A stretch of DNA of 64,000 nucleotides from Planctomycetota bacterium (GTDB taxonomy: Bacteria > Planctomycetota > UBA1135 > JADKAF01), in NCBI GenBank assembly GCA_016719295.1, contig JADKAF010000001.1, positions 2,108,001 through 2,172,000 of the forward strand, read 5' to 3'. The translations under genes and the position numbers were made by a program. The notes under the pieces are model-generated. The model searched no databases. It was given only the letters and a program-made list of their open reading frames with translations, and was not told the origin of the DNA. Position 1 is the first letter of the stretch. The number at the start of each line of letters is the position of its first letter. Below, piece after piece: positions 17,259 through 26,433 of this stretch.

Positions 17259-18661
17259 CGCTTGCCTCCTGGGGCGAGCGCCGCGATGGCCTCGCCGTAG
17301 AGCGCTTCCAGGTCGGCGGCGTCCTCTTCGATCGTGCGGGGATGGAGCGGGCCGCGCGGATAGAGAGCGCTCAGGCGCTCCGGCGCCGCGAGCACCGCGC
17401 GCAGCGCACGCGCCAAGTCCGCGGCATCGCCGGCGCGGAAGCGCCAGCCGCTGACGCCTTCCTCCACGAGCTCGCGCATGCCGCCGAGATCCGAGACGAG
17501 CAAAGGCGTACGCAGCGCCAGGGCCTCCTGGATGATGAGCGGCGAGTTCTCGTACCAGATCGAGGGCACGACCAGCAGATCGATCTCGCCGAGCACCTCG
17601 GCGATGCGCGCATGCGGTACGGCTCCGCGCAGCTCGACACCGAGCGAGTCGGCGCGCGAGCGGAGCTTCGCGACATACTCGGGCCGGTAGCTCGTGTTGC
17701 CGTAGATGCGCAGCACCGCGGCGTCCCCCGGCTCGAGCTGCGCCCACGCTTCCAGCAGCACGTGCGCGCCCTTGTGCGGAACCACCGTGCCGAGGAACGC
17801 GACGCGGACCGGTCCCGAGCGCGCGGTGCGCTTCTCGACGAGCTCGCGGACGTCGATCCCCGAGCGGAGCTGGCGCAGCTTCTCGGCCGGGAGGCCCCAG
17901 CGCAGGAACTCCGCATGCAGGAAGCGCGAGGGTGTCACCAGCGCGTGCAGCGCCGCCGCGAAAGGTCCCTTCACGAAGGCCTCGCGCTCGGCGAGCGCGC
18001 GCGCCGCATCGGCCACGGCCGCGGCGCTGGGCTCGTCCGAGGCCGGAGAAGATCGCAGCGCTCGCGCCGCCCGCGCGCCCGCGCGCAGCGCCGGCGAGAG
18101 ATCGAGCCCCGTCGCGCGCTTCACGCGCGCCACCCAAGGCGCCGCTCTCCGCTCGAGGCCGCGCTGGGCGAACGGCAGCGCAGCGATGCAGCGCGCGCAG
18201 ATCGCGGGCTCGAGCTCGTGACACACCTCATCGTCGTCGCGCAGGCGCTGCCCGAAGCGCGCGCACTGCAGCCAGAAATCGTGCAGCGTGTAGATCGCGG
18301 CGATGCCGCGCGCCTTCGCGCGCAGCGCGCAGCCCAGCGAGAGATAGAGGAGATGCGTGAAGTGCACGACCTCGGGGCGAGCCGCATCCAGAACCCGCTC
18401 GAAGGCCTCCTCCGCCGGCGCCCAGAGGAAGCTCTCGCGGAGGTCGTCGTGGAGCAGGTTGTTCACCAGCTCGTGCACGGGGAGGCCCTCGTGCTCGCGG
18501 CGCAGCAGCGTGCGATCCGCTCGCGCGACGTCCTTGTCGGCGCAGAAGATCTCGACGCGATGTCCGCGACGCACGAGCGCTCGGGCGAGGCCGGCGGTGT
18601 AGACCTCGACGCCGGCGTGGTGTCGCGGTGGGTAGCGATGCGCGACGAGCAGGACCTTCAC
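17255..18661 (-). CDS. GT4 glycosyltransferase
   Basis: A 468-residue family 4 glycosyltransferase. It starts at a GTG (18661) overlapping the upstream stop as GTGA, with AAGGAGG a little upstream. N-terminal lobe: VLLVAHRYPPRHHAGVEVYT. Donor lobe: VPSIWYENSPLIIQEALAL (E-x7-E), then LLVSDLGGMRELVEEG. The Cys cluster after TLHDFWLQC includes CHELEPAICARC. Between the lobes an Ala-rich helical insertion of about 60 residues makes it longer than typical GT4 enzymes. Acceptor and donor are unknown. Confidence 0.88.
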   Translation of the reverse strand: MKVLLVAHRYPPRHHAGVEVYTAGLARALVRRGHRVEIFCADKDVARADRTLLRREHEGLPVHELVNNLLHDDLRESFLWAPAEEAFERVLDAARPEVVHFTHLLYLSLGCALRAKARGIAAIYTLHDFWLQCARFGQRLRDDDEVCHELEPAICARCIAALPFAQRGLERRAAPWVARVKRATGLDLSPALRAGARAARALRSSPASDEPSAAAVADAARALAEREAFVKGPFAAALHALVTPSRFLHAEFLRWGLPAEKLRQLRSGIDVRELVEKRTARSGPVRVAFLGTVVPHKGAHVLLEAWAQLEPGDAAVLRIYGNTSYRPEYVAKLRSRADSLGVELRGAVPHARIAEVLGEIDLLVVPSIWYENSPLIIQEALALRTPLLVSDLGGMRELVEEGVSGWRFRAGDAADLARALRAVLAAPERLSALYPRGPLHPRTIEEDAADLEALYGEAIAALAPGGKR

Positions 18662-19614
18662 GACCGCGCCGCCTCCTTGCGGAGGCGCGCGGCGCGCGCA
18701 CGCGCGAACGAAGCCGCGTCCACGCGTCGACCGCGGAGCCCGTCGAGCAGGCCGCGCGCCTTCGCGAGCACGGCGGCGGGACGGCCGCCTCGGAGGGCTT
18801 CGCGCGCGAACGCGAGCGGCAGCGTCAGCACGTCGAAGACGAGGAGCCCGAGCCAGCCGCGCAGCGAGGAGTGCTTCCGCAGGAAGCGCACCGAGTTCAG
18901 CGCGTTCGCGTACTTGCGCGCTGGCGCGTAGCCGCCGCCGCTCGCGCTGCCGCTCTCGTGGACGACGGCGGAGCCCGGCACGTAGCGCACGCGCCAGCCC
19001 TGGGCACGCAGGCGCACGCCCAGGTCGACATCCTCCATGTAGGCGAAGAACTGCTCGTCGAAGAGCCCGACCTCGCGCAGCGCCTCGGCGCGCAGCAGCA
19101 ACGCGCAGCCGGGAAGGTAATCGACGTCCTCCTCGCGATCGTAGCCGCCGCGATCGAGCTCGCCGTGGCCCCGCAAGCGCGAGACGTTCGCGCGGTGGTC
19201 GATGCGGCCGCCCGCGCACCAGATGCGGCGCTGGCTGCCGGGAAGCAGCACCTTCGGACCCGCGGCGCCGACGCGCTCCTCTGCGAGCGCGCGCTCGAGC
19301 GGTGCGAGGAACGCGGTGTCGACCTCGACATCGTTGTTCAGCACGAGCAGCGTGCGGTCCCCGCGCTCGAGCGCACGACGGAGTCCGACATTCATGCCCG
19401 CGCAGAACCCGAGGTTCGCCGTGTTGCGCACGAGCAGCGCGCGCGGGAAGGCCCGCTCCACCGCCTCGCGCGAGCCATCGTCGGAGGCGTTGTCGACGAA
19501 GACGATGCGCTCCTCCGGGATGCCGGCATGGACGAGCGAGCGCAGGCAGCGGAGGTTCGCCTCGCCGCCGTTCCAGTTGAGGACCACGACCCCCAGCGTC
19601 GCGACGGCGCTCAT
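18658..19614 (-). CDS. GT2 glycosyltransferase (rhamnosyltransferase-like)
   Basis: A 318-residue GT-A fold family 2 glycosyltransferase. The sequence shows VVVLNWNGGEANLRCLRSL, FVDNASDDGS, the DxD-type metal site in LVLNNDVEVD, and a C-terminal acceptor segment with FFAYMEDVDLGVRLRAQGW followed by a VVHE motif. This pattern is common in polysaccharide rhamnosyl- and related transferases. The C-terminus is hydrophobic enough (LGLLVFDVLTLPLAF) to sit on the membrane. The ATG at 19614 overlaps the upstream stop by 4 bp. Confidence 0.88.
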   Translation of the reverse strand: MSAVATLGVVVLNWNGGEANLRCLRSLVHAGIPEERIVFVDNASDDGSREAVERAFPRALLVRNTANLGFCAGMNVGLRRALERGDRTLLVLNNDVEVDTAFLAPLERALAEERVGAAGPKVLLPGSQRRIWCAGGRIDHRANVSRLRGHGELDRGGYDREEDVDYLPGCALLLRAEALREVGLFDEQFFAYMEDVDLGVRLRAQGWRVRYVPGSAVVHESGSASGGGYAPARKYANALNSVRFLRKHSSLRGWLGLLVFDVLTLPLAFAREALRGGRPAAVLAKARGLLDGLRGRRVDAASFARARAARLRKEAARS

Positions 19615-20708
19615 GCGAGCCTCCGCACGAGGCGCCACCAGCCGCGCAGCAGCGCATCCAGCGCGAGGGCCACTCGCCGCGAGAAGGGCTTCGCGAGGAG
19701 CTGGGGATTCAGCGTGAGCGGCCCGCCCACCAGCAGCTCGCGATCGGGGACGACGCGCAGCCGCTGCACCTCGCGCCGCTGGCGCAGGACGCGCGGCAGC
19801 TCGCGCAGGAAGCGCAGCTTCCCGCGGAGATAGGGCCCGAGCAGGCGCGCCTTCAGCGTGAAGCCGAGCCAGACGAGCTCGTAGAGCAGCAGCGCCGGGA
19901 AGGCGAGGATCAAGCTGAGCGCTTGGTGGTTCTTCAGCAGCAGGCGACAGCGATTGCGGCTGTGGAAGTACGCGCGTCGCGCGGGGTACTCGTCGGCGCG
20001 GAAGCTCAGGCCCGCGGTCCCGCCCATGTGGCGCACGAGCGCCTCCTCCGCGCTGCAGATCGCGTAGCCCGCGAGGCGCAGCCGGAACGAGAGATCGTAG
20101 TCCTCCATCAGGTAGAAGAGCTCCTCGTCGAAGCCCCCCACCGCGCGGATCGCCTCGCGATCGACGAGCAGCGCGACCGCGGTCATGCCGTCCATAGCGA
20201 TCGTCCCGCGTCCCTCGGCCTGCTCCAGCGGCGCGTGGAAGTTCCGCAGCACGAGCAGCCCGATGTAATGGAAGCGCGCGCCGTCGTAGTGCACGCGCGA
20301 GGGATCCCCATCGAAGACCGCCCGCGGCTGTGCCACCGCGGCCGAGCGCTCGGAGGCGGCCGCGCGGAGCTTCCGCAGCGCGTCGCGCTCGATCACCGCG
20401 TCGTTGTCGACGAGCAGCACCCAGCGGTTGCGCGCGGCCGCGAGCCCGCGGTTGCGCACGACGCACGGTCCGGCGTTCTGCTCGAGCGCGACGACGCGCA
20501 CCTGCGGGAACGAGCGCTGCACGAGCGCGACTCCGCCATCCGTCGACGCATCGTCGACGAGCAGGATCTCGTCGAGCTCGCTCCCGAGGGCCACGAGAGC
20601 TCCGAGGCAGCGCTCGAGATAGCGCTCGCCCTGGAAGTTCACCACCACCGCCGAGACCGCTGCGGTCCGCGGATCGGGTGCGCTCTCGCGCCGCTCCCTC
20701 TCAGACAT
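19611..20708 (-). CDS. GT2 glycosyltransferase with C-terminal membrane segment
   Basis: A family 2 glycosyltransferase of 365 residues. GT-A motifs: VVVNFQGERYLERCL, LLVDDASTDGG, WVLLVDNDAVIERDAL, and the acceptor-side ELFYLMEDYDLSFRLRLAGY. A hydrophobic helix (LSLILAFPALLLYELVWLGF) near residues 265-285 suggests attachment to the inner membrane. It overlaps the upstream GT2 gene by 8 bp and the next by 4 bp. Sugar specificity cannot be read from the sequence. Confidence 0.87.
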   Translation of the reverse strand: MSERERRESAPDPRTAAVSAVVVNFQGERYLERCLGALVALGSELDEILLVDDASTDGGVALVQRSFPQVRVVALEQNAGPCVVRNRGLAAARNRWVLLVDNDAVIERDALRKLRAAASERSAAVAQPRAVFDGDPSRVHYDGARFHYIGLLVLRNFHAPLEQAEGRGTIAMDGMTAVALLVDREAIRAVGGFDEELFYLMEDYDLSFRLRLAGYAICSAEEALVRHMGGTAGLSFRADEYPARRAYFHSRNRCRLLLKNHQALSLILAFPALLLYELVWLGFTLKARLLGPYLRGKLRFLRELPRVLRQRREVQRLRVVPDRELLVGGPLTLNPQLLAKPFSRRVALALDALLRGWWRLVRRLA

Positions 20709-21618
20709 CGGGCATCTCGAAGTCCGGCGCGCGGCAGACCTTCCGCCGCTTCCAGCAGTAGGGCAGGTTCATCAGCGCCGCCAGCGTCGCCTTGATCACG
20801 ATCCACCAGCCGCGCTTCGTCTGGCGGATGTTCGAGATGAGCCCGATCCCGCCCACCGCGTCCGCGGCGTCCTCCGCGTCGTCGCGCTTGCGGACGCGGC
20901 GCCAGACGAACGCGAACGGGAAGCCGATGATCTGCGTGAGCGGCGCGTGCTTGAACATCACGAGCCAGAAGTTGCGCACGTGGTAGTAGAGCGAGCGTGC
21001 GCCCTTCTTCATCCCGAAGGGCGTCCCATGCTTGGTCACGACCTCCGGGAACTGGAGGATGCGGTAGCCCAGGCCGAGCACGCGTGCGGCGAGGTCGCGC
21101 TCGTTCCCGTAGATGAAGAAGCGCTCGTCGTACCAACCGGCGCGACGGATCACGTCCGTCTTCGCCAGCGTGCCGCAGCCGCGGAAGGTCGACATGTAGC
21201 GGATCTCGTTCACCGCGGGCGCATCGATGTAGCTCTGCGGCATCTCGGGCTCGACGACCTTGGTCGAGATCATCGCCGTCGTCTCCGGCTCCCGCTCGAA
21301 GCGGTCGAGGAGCCGCTTCAGCCAGTCGGGCGGCAGCACGATGTCGTCGTCGAGGATCGCGAGGAACGGCGCCTGCGCCGTCGAGAAGCCGATGTTGAAG
21401 GTCTCGCACGCACCGTAGGACGAATCGGGCATCACGATCAGCCGGACCGAGGGGAACTCGGTGCGCACCATCTCGATCGTGCCATCCTTCGACGCGTTGT
21501 CGACGACGATGATCTCCTGGAAGGGCTCGACCTGCGCCAGGAGCGAGCGCAGGTTCTTGCGCACGTCCTCGCGCTTGTTGAACGAGGTCAGTACGGCGCT
21601 CGCGCGTCGTTCGATCAT
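20701..21618 (-). CDS. GT2 glycosyltransferase
   Basis: A 305-residue family 2 glycosyltransferase. Visible motifs are VLTSFNKREDVRKNLRSL, IIVVDNASKDGT, the metal-binding LAILDDDIVLPPDW, and FFIYGNERDLAARVLGLGY, where the usual MEDVD/EDYD triad is replaced by NERD. The C-terminal hydrophobic stretch (IIGFPFAFVWRR) and basic tail suggest peripheral membrane binding. It overlaps the PIG-L deacetylase gene upstream by 4 bp. Confidence 0.87.
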   Translation of the reverse strand: MIERRASAVLTSFNKREDVRKNLRSLLAQVEPFQEIIVVDNASKDGTIEMVRTEFPSVRLIVMPDSSYGACETFNIGFSTAQAPFLAILDDDIVLPPDWLKRLLDRFEREPETTAMISTKVVEPEMPQSYIDAPAVNEIRYMSTFRGCGTLAKTDVIRRAGWYDERFFIYGNERDLAARVLGLGYRILQFPEVVTKHGTPFGMKKGARSLYYHVRNFWLVMFKHAPLTQIIGFPFAFVWRRVRKRDDAEDAADAVGGIGLISNIRQTKRGWWIVIKATLAALMNLPYCWKRRKVCRAPDFEMPDV

Positions 21619-22364
21619 GACTGGGCGTCCTCGAAGGCCAGGCGCTCCAAGCGCTCGACGAGTGAGAAGAGCTCCTCGGTCCCCCGCGCGTCGAGCCGGA
21701 GGAACGCCTCACAGGCGCGCACCTCCGGGAGCTCGACGTTCACGGTCCGCGACGCATCGAGCGCGCGCACCTTGGTGCGGATGTCGTTGTAGGCGATCTG
21801 GCTCGCGTAGCAGGCCATGGCGGCGTCCTTCTGCGCGAGCGCGGGAGTGATGTCGACCAGCACGTTCGCGGGGACCGGCGAGTTGACGCCGGCCCACAGC
21901 ACGCGACGCACCGCCAGCGAGGCGGGCAGCGCGCGCCGCAGGGCCTCGGCGGCGACGCGATGATCGGCGTGCGCCTCGAAGGGCGAGAGCGCGATGGCGG
22001 TGTCCGGAGCGAAGGAGCTGATCTCGGCCCGCAGCCGCTCGGCCAGCTCATCCACGCGTCCGCCGAGCGTGCCGTCGCGGAAGCCGAGCTCGACCGCGCT
22101 CTCCAGGCCCAGGGCCGCCAGCGCGGCATCCGACTCCGCGCGCCGCGTGGCGACGAGGTCGCCGAAGCGCCCGTCCGGATCGCCCGCCGAGCCGTCGGTG
22201 AGGTGCACGACGCGCACGGCGATGCCGCTCGCGGCCGCCTGGGTGAGCAAGCCGCCGGCGGAGATCACCTCGTCGTCGGCGTGAGGCGCGATCACGAGCA
22301 CGCGAGCGCCCAAGAGCTCGCGCCACGGCAAGAGCGGTGGGAAGCGGAAGCGGAGGTCGATCAA
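21615..22364 (-). CDS. PIG-L/LmbE-family N-deacetylase (first copy)
   Basis: A 249-residue zinc-dependent deacetylase of the PIG-L family, which removes N-acetyl groups from GlcNAc-containing substrates. The metal-site motifs are PHADDEVI (HxDD) and AHADHR (HxxH). The start is a TTG at 22364 overlapping the upstream stop as TTGA, with GGAGG 6 nt before it. Translation from there begins just ahead of the conserved fold. It probably generates free amino sugars in the exported polysaccharide. A second PIG-L gene lies just upstream on the other side of one GT4 gene. Confidence 0.85.
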   Translation of the reverse strand: MIDLRFRFPPLLPWRELLGARVLVIAPHADDEVISAGGLLTQAAASGIAVRVVHLTDGSAGDPDGRFGDLVATRRAESDAALAALGLESAVELGFRDGTLGGRVDELAERLRAEISSFAPDTAIALSPFEAHADHRVAAEALRRALPASLAVRRVLWAGVNSPVPANVLVDITPALAQKDAAMACYASQIAYNDIRTKVRALDASRTVNVELPEVRACEAFLRLDARGTEELFSLVERLERLAFEDAQS

Positions 22365-23632
22365 GCGGCACCTCCGGCGCGCTTGCCGGCCAGCGCGCGC
22401 GCATAGCGCGCGAGGAGGTCCCGCGCGGCGTCCTGCATCGTCGGCACGCGCCCGGGCAGCGCCTCGCGGAGCTCTTCCAGCCACGCGCGATCGACGGAGA
22501 GGCGCCGCAGGGCGCGCGCCCAAGCCTCCGCATCTCCCGCCGGCAGAACGACGCCGGCATCGCCGCAGCGCTCGCCGAGCGCTCCGCGATCGCTCACCAG
22601 GACGGGCAGCCCGAGCGCGAGCGCCTCGTCGACCACGAGGCCATAGGACTCGTGCGCGAGCGAGGGGAACGCCGCGAGATCGCAGTCGCGCGTCCACGCG
22701 CGCAGCTCCTCGAGCCCGCGATAGGCCCCGCGGAAGCGGATGCTGAGCCCGGCCTCCTCGGCGCGCGCGCGCACGGCGCTCTCCAGCGCGTCGTCGCGGA
22801 AAGCTCCGATCACCTCGAGCTCGACCAGCGCGGGAACGGCTTGCTGCGCGAGCGCCTCCACGAGAACGAGCAGGCCCTTCACCCACACGTGATTGCCCCA
22901 GGTCGCGAGGCGCAGCGGCTCGTCGACCGTGCGTTGCCGCGGCGCTTCGAGCGCGGAGCGATGGAAGGGCTCCGACAACCCGGGCTCCACGACCTCGATC
23001 GACGCGAAATCCTCGGGGAGCAAGCGCGCGAGCGCGCGAGCGTGCGTCCACGAAGGCGCGTGCCGCTCGACGGCGCAGGCGAGCTCCTCTCGGAGCGCTT
23101 CATCGCGCCGCGCGAAGCGCGCGTCCAAGCTCTCGTCGGGCTCGCCGACCTCACGGGCGACGCAGCGCCGGCACGAGAGGCGCTGCGTATCGCTCGGGCA
23201 GACCACGCTGGGGTCCGGCGGCAAGCGGAAGAAGCGCGGGCACACCGCGAAGAAGTCGTGCAGCGAGACGAAGACCAGGGCCCCGCTCGCCGCGGCGCCT
23301 CGCGCGAGGTCGAACGGCAGCGTCTGCCAGTGGTGAACGTGCACGATCTCGGGCGCGCGCTGGCCCCACAGCGCGCGCAGCACGGAAGAGCTCCGCTCGC
23401 GCTGCGGATCGAGGTGGTAGGCCTCCTCGGGCGTGCGCTTCAAGCGCAGCACTTCGAGCTCGTGCCAGCGCTCGGGCTCGAGATCGACGCCGCGGTGCGG
23501 CTGATCCGAGCCCGCGACGACGAGCACCTCGTGACCCGCGGCGAGCTGGGCGCGAGCGATCTCGGCGACGAAGCGCTCGGTCCCGCCCAGGAACTCCGGC
23601 GGGAAGTTGTGCACCACATGCGCGATCCTCAT
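22361..23632 (-). CDS. GT4 glycosyltransferase between two deacetylase genes
   Basis: A family 4 glycosyltransferase of 423 residues. N-terminal lobe: RIAHVVHNFPPEFLGGTERF. Donor lobe: FPSLAHESYGLVVDEALAL (E-x7-E), then VLVSDRGALGERCG. The Cys cluster after SLHDFFAVCPRFF includes a C and a CRRC pair. It overlaps both neighbouring PIG-L genes by 4 bp. A GT4 transferring GlcNAc followed by PIG-L deacetylation is known from mycothiol (MshA/MshB) and GPI-like pathways, so the pairing suggests that this enzyme makes a substrate for one of the deacetylases. Confidence 0.87.
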   Translation of the reverse strand: MRIAHVVHNFPPEFLGGTERFVAEIARAQLAAGHEVLVVAGSDQPHRGVDLEPERWHELEVLRLKRTPEEAYHLDPQRERSSSVLRALWGQRAPEIVHVHHWQTLPFDLARGAAASGALVFVSLHDFFAVCPRFFRLPPDPSVVCPSDTQRLSCRRCVAREVGEPDESLDARFARRDEALREELACAVERHAPSWTHARALARLLPEDFASIEVVEPGLSEPFHRSALEAPRQRTVDEPLRLATWGNHVWVKGLLVLVEALAQQAVPALVELEVIGAFRDDALESAVRARAEEAGLSIRFRGAYRGLEELRAWTRDCDLAAFPSLAHESYGLVVDEALALGLPVLVSDRGALGERCGDAGVVLPAGDAEAWARALRRLSVDRAWLEELREALPGRVPTMQDAARDLLARYARALAGKRAGGAA

Positions 23633-24333
23633 GTGCCGCCTCCCGCGCGCCAGCGCACGAACGCCTCCCCGTGCGTCGCGCCCTTCGGGAGGTAGAGGCT
23701 GCGCTGCGCGTTCAGGCCGAGCGCCATATGCACGAGATCGGTGTAGAGCATCTGCGAGGCGTGCTCGCGCAGCGCCGCGCGCTTTCGCTCCACCACGGCG
23801 GAGATGTCGAGCACGACATCCGCGACGCACGGGGTCCAGACCTCGTAGCCCCAAGCCTCCAACGGGAAGCCGAGCCGCTGCAGCGCGCGCTCGATCCCGA
23901 GCGCCGCGATCCAGTGATCGGAGTGCGCCTCCCTGGCCCACGGGTAATAGACCAAGGTCGGCCGAACGCGCTCGAGGTGCGCGCGCACGCTCTCGGCGAG
24001 CTGCTCCACGTCCGCGTCGGTCACCTCGTAGCCGTCGGGATAGCGCCAGAACGCGTAGTCCTCGACGCCGAGCACGGCGCCGCCCGCGCGCGCCTCGCGC
24101 TCGCGCAGCGCGAGCAGCTCCTCGCGGCCGTAGCGTCCTTCGGGATCGCCCGAGAGCCCGGTGGTCAGCACGACGACCTGCACCGGATCGCCCTGCGCGC
24201 GGTGCAGCGCGCTCGCGCCGCCGCAGCCGATCACGTCGTCGTCGGCGTGCGGGGCGAAGACCACGACGCGGCCGCGGGGCGGAGCGCTCCACGCGACGGG
24301 CAGCGGCGGCGGAACGAGGCGCGGCGAGCTCAC
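23629..24333 (-). CDS. PIG-L/LmbE-family N-deacetylase (second copy)
   Basis: The 234-residue product carries PHADDDVIGCGG and REAHSDHWIAA, the zinc-binding motifs of PIG-L deacetylases. Translation starts at a GTG (24333) overlapping the upstream stop as GTGA. The longer frame upstream lies within the neighbouring GT2 gene. It is clearly diverged from the first copy and has an extended central segment (YWRYPDG-like: FWRYPDGYEVTDAD), so the two probably act on different sugars. Confidence 0.85.
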   Translation of the reverse strand: MSSPRLVPPPLPVAWSAPPRGRVVVFAPHADDDVIGCGGASALHRAQGDPVQVVVLTTGLSGDPEGRYGREELLALREREARAGGAVLGVEDYAFWRYPDGYEVTDADVEQLAESVRAHLERVRPTLVYYPWAREAHSDHWIAALGIERALQRLGFPLEAWGYEVWTPCVADVVLDISAVVERKRAALREHASQMLYTDLVHMALGLNAQRSLYLPKGATHGEAFVRWRAGGGT

Positions 24334-25274
24334 GCGCCCCTCCGCGCCTCGGGGGCGAAGATGTCGCGCACGATCCCCTCGAGCTCGCGGAGCGCGGCCT
24401 CGCGCTCGCCAGCGTCCCGCAGCTCTCGGCGCAGACGGCGGCGCTCCTCCCACGCCCTCCAGCGCACCATGCAGCGCACCCACGCCGCGCCGAGGCGACC
24501 GTAGTGCTTGCGAAAGTACGCCAGGCGATTGCGGTGCCACTCGACCACGCGCGTGGAGAAGCGCTTCGTGCTCTGCCCGACGTGATGTACGACCGGCGCC
24601 TCGACGAGATAGTGGATGAGCCAGCCCGCGCGGCGGATGCGCTTGCAGAGATCGACGTCGTTGAAGTAGAGCCAGAGCTCCTCGTCGAAGACGCCCACCT
24701 TCTCCAGAACTTCACGGCGGATCAGCAGGCACGCTCCCGGCGGCTGATCGACGTCGCGGCTCGTGCGGTGGTCGTAGTCGCGCATGAAGTAGCGCCGCAT
24801 CACGGGATTCCGCGGCCAGCGCTTGTCGAGATTCATGTCGAAGAAGAGCGGCACGAGCAGCGTGGGGAAGCGCATGCAGCACGGCTGGACGCTGCCGTCG
24901 GCGTTGAGCAGGCCGGCGCCGACCGCGCCGTGCGCGCGATGCCCGCGAAGGAAACCCACCAGCTTGTCCAGGCTGCCGTCGCGCACCTCGGTGTCGCTGT
25001 TCAGCAGCAGCACGTTCGCCCCACTCGTGGCGGCGATGCCGATGTTGTTGCCGCGCGCGTAGCCCTCGTTCCGCGCGTTGACGAGGAGGCGCGCCTCCGG
25101 GAAGCGCTCGCGCACCATCTCTGAGGAGCCGTCGCTGCTCGCGTTGTCGACGACGAGGAGCTCGCGCCGCACGCCGTCCCGCACCTGCCGCAAGCTCTCG
25201 AGGCAGCGCTGCAGCAGCTCGCGGGTGTTCCACGAGAGGATCACGATCGAGAGCTCGGGCGCGGGCGCGCTCAT
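24330..25274 (-). CDS. GT2 glycosyltransferase
   Basis: A 314-residue family 2 glycosyltransferase. GT-A motifs: IVILSWNTRELLQRCLESL, VVDNASSDGSSEM, VLLLNSDTEVRDGS (DxD region), and ELWLYFNDVDLCKRIRRAGW followed by VVHHVGQS. The basic, Arg-rich C-terminus (WRAWEERRRLRRELR) may contact membrane lipids. Start at ATG 25274, overlapping the upstream stop by 4 bp. Its product is assumed to be the same surface glycan. Confidence 0.87.
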   Translation of the reverse strand: MSAPAPELSIVILSWNTRELLQRCLESLRQVRDGVRRELLVVDNASSDGSSEMVRERFPEARLLVNARNEGYARGNNIGIAATSGANVLLLNSDTEVRDGSLDKLVGFLRGHRAHGAVGAGLLNADGSVQPCCMRFPTLLVPLFFDMNLDKRWPRNPVMRRYFMRDYDHRTSRDVDQPPGACLLIRREVLEKVGVFDEELWLYFNDVDLCKRIRRAGWLIHYLVEAPVVHHVGQSTKRFSTRVVEWHRNRLAYFRKHYGRLGAAWVRCMVRWRAWEERRRLRRELRDAGEREAALRELEGIVRDIFAPEARRGA

Positions 25275-26419
25275 GGCGCGGCCTCCGCGCCGATGCGCTC
25301 GAAGGTCCAGACGCGGAGCGTCCGCATCGTCGCGACGTCGACCGCGCGCACGAAGTAGCGGAGATACCCGATGCTGCGCCAGGCGAGCGCCGAGAACGCG
25401 AAGGGGTTCGTCGCGCGCACGATGCCCCCGGCGAGGAAGAACATCGGGTCCATCGAGAGCTCGAGGAAGAACGGCTCGCGGGTCGGTACCTCGATCGACG
25501 GCGGATCCACGACCCTTCCGAGATCGACGGGCTCGAGCGGCGGGCGCTTCTTCCACTTGCCCGGCCACCAGTCGATGACCTTCTTGCCGAGCTCGTAGCC
25601 CAAGGCGCGGCGCAGCGGCCCGTACCACTTGCGGTAGTACTCCTGCTGCGCGATGTGGTAGCGGCGCATCGCCTCCCCGCCGTCCGTCGCCGAGGAGCGC
25701 CCATAGAAGTGCGCGATGTGCGCGTCCGGCACGAGCGTGCATTCGAGCCCCGCTCGACCGACGCGGCGATAGAAGTCGGCGTCCTCGTAGTACAGCGGGA
25801 AACGCTCGTCGAAGAGCCCGCCGATCGTCGGCAGCACGTCGCGACGGAGCACCATGCAGCAGCCCGAGAGCATCGGGAGCGCGGTCGGGCGCTCGAGCGT
25901 CCAGTAGCGATACGAGACGCGCGAGCGATGACGCGCATAGGCACGCGCGAGCCCGGGAGTCAGATGCGCGTAGACCTGACGCCAGTGGTCGGCCAGGTCG
26001 GGCAGCGGGTTCGGCGGCAGCGCCACGGCGCGATCGAGATCGTAGAAGCCCATCGGCCCCGCGACGCCGCACTCGCGATGCTCGACGACGTGGCGATGGA
26101 GCTTCTCCAGCGAGCCTTCGAAGAAGCAGAGGTCCGGGTTCAGGATCGCGAGGACCGGCGCGCTCGTCGCGCGGAGGCCGAAGTTCATCCCGCCCGAATA
26201 GCCGCTGTTGCGATCGTTGAAGAGGAGCTCCGCGCCGGACTCCGCGGCGATCGCCTCCAGGATCGGCTTGTCCCGCTCGAGCTCCGGCGAGCGGTTGTCG
26301 ACGATCACGAGCTCGAGCGCGATGCCAGCCCGCGACGCCTCGCGGCGGAGGCTCCGCACGCACTCGACGACGTAAGCCGCCGAGTTGTAGCTCAGGATGA
26401 CGGCGGAGACGTCGGCCAT
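25271..26419 (-). CDS. GT2 glycosyltransferase
   Basis: A 382-residue family 2 glycosyltransferase. Motifs: VILSYNSAAYVVECVRSL, VIVDNRSPELER, VLAILNPDLCFFEGS, and RFPLYYEDADFYRRVGRAGL. A C-terminal extension of about 100 residues follows the catalytic domain (from KKVIDWWPGKWKKRPPLEP). It contains a hydrophobic patch and has no recognised domain. The gene lies 14 nt downstream of the wzt-like gene and is the first glycosyltransferase after the exporter pair. Confidence 0.86.
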   Translation of the reverse strand: MADVSAVILSYNSAAYVVECVRSLRREASRAGIALELVIVDNRSPELERDKPILEAIAAESGAELLFNDRNSGYSGGMNFGLRATSAPVLAILNPDLCFFEGSLEKLHRHVVEHRECGVAGPMGFYDLDRAVALPPNPLPDLADHWRQVYAHLTPGLARAYARHRSRVSYRYWTLERPTALPMLSGCCMVLRRDVLPTIGGLFDERFPLYYEDADFYRRVGRAGLECTLVPDAHIAHFYGRSSATDGGEAMRRYHIAQQEYYRKWYGPLRRALGYELGKKVIDWWPGKWKKRPPLEPVDLGRVVDPPSIEVPTREPFFLELSMDPMFFLAGGIVRATNPFAFSALAWRSIGYLRYFVRAVDVATMRTLRVWTFERIGAEAAP

Positions 26420-26433
26420 GGCGCGCGCTCCGC

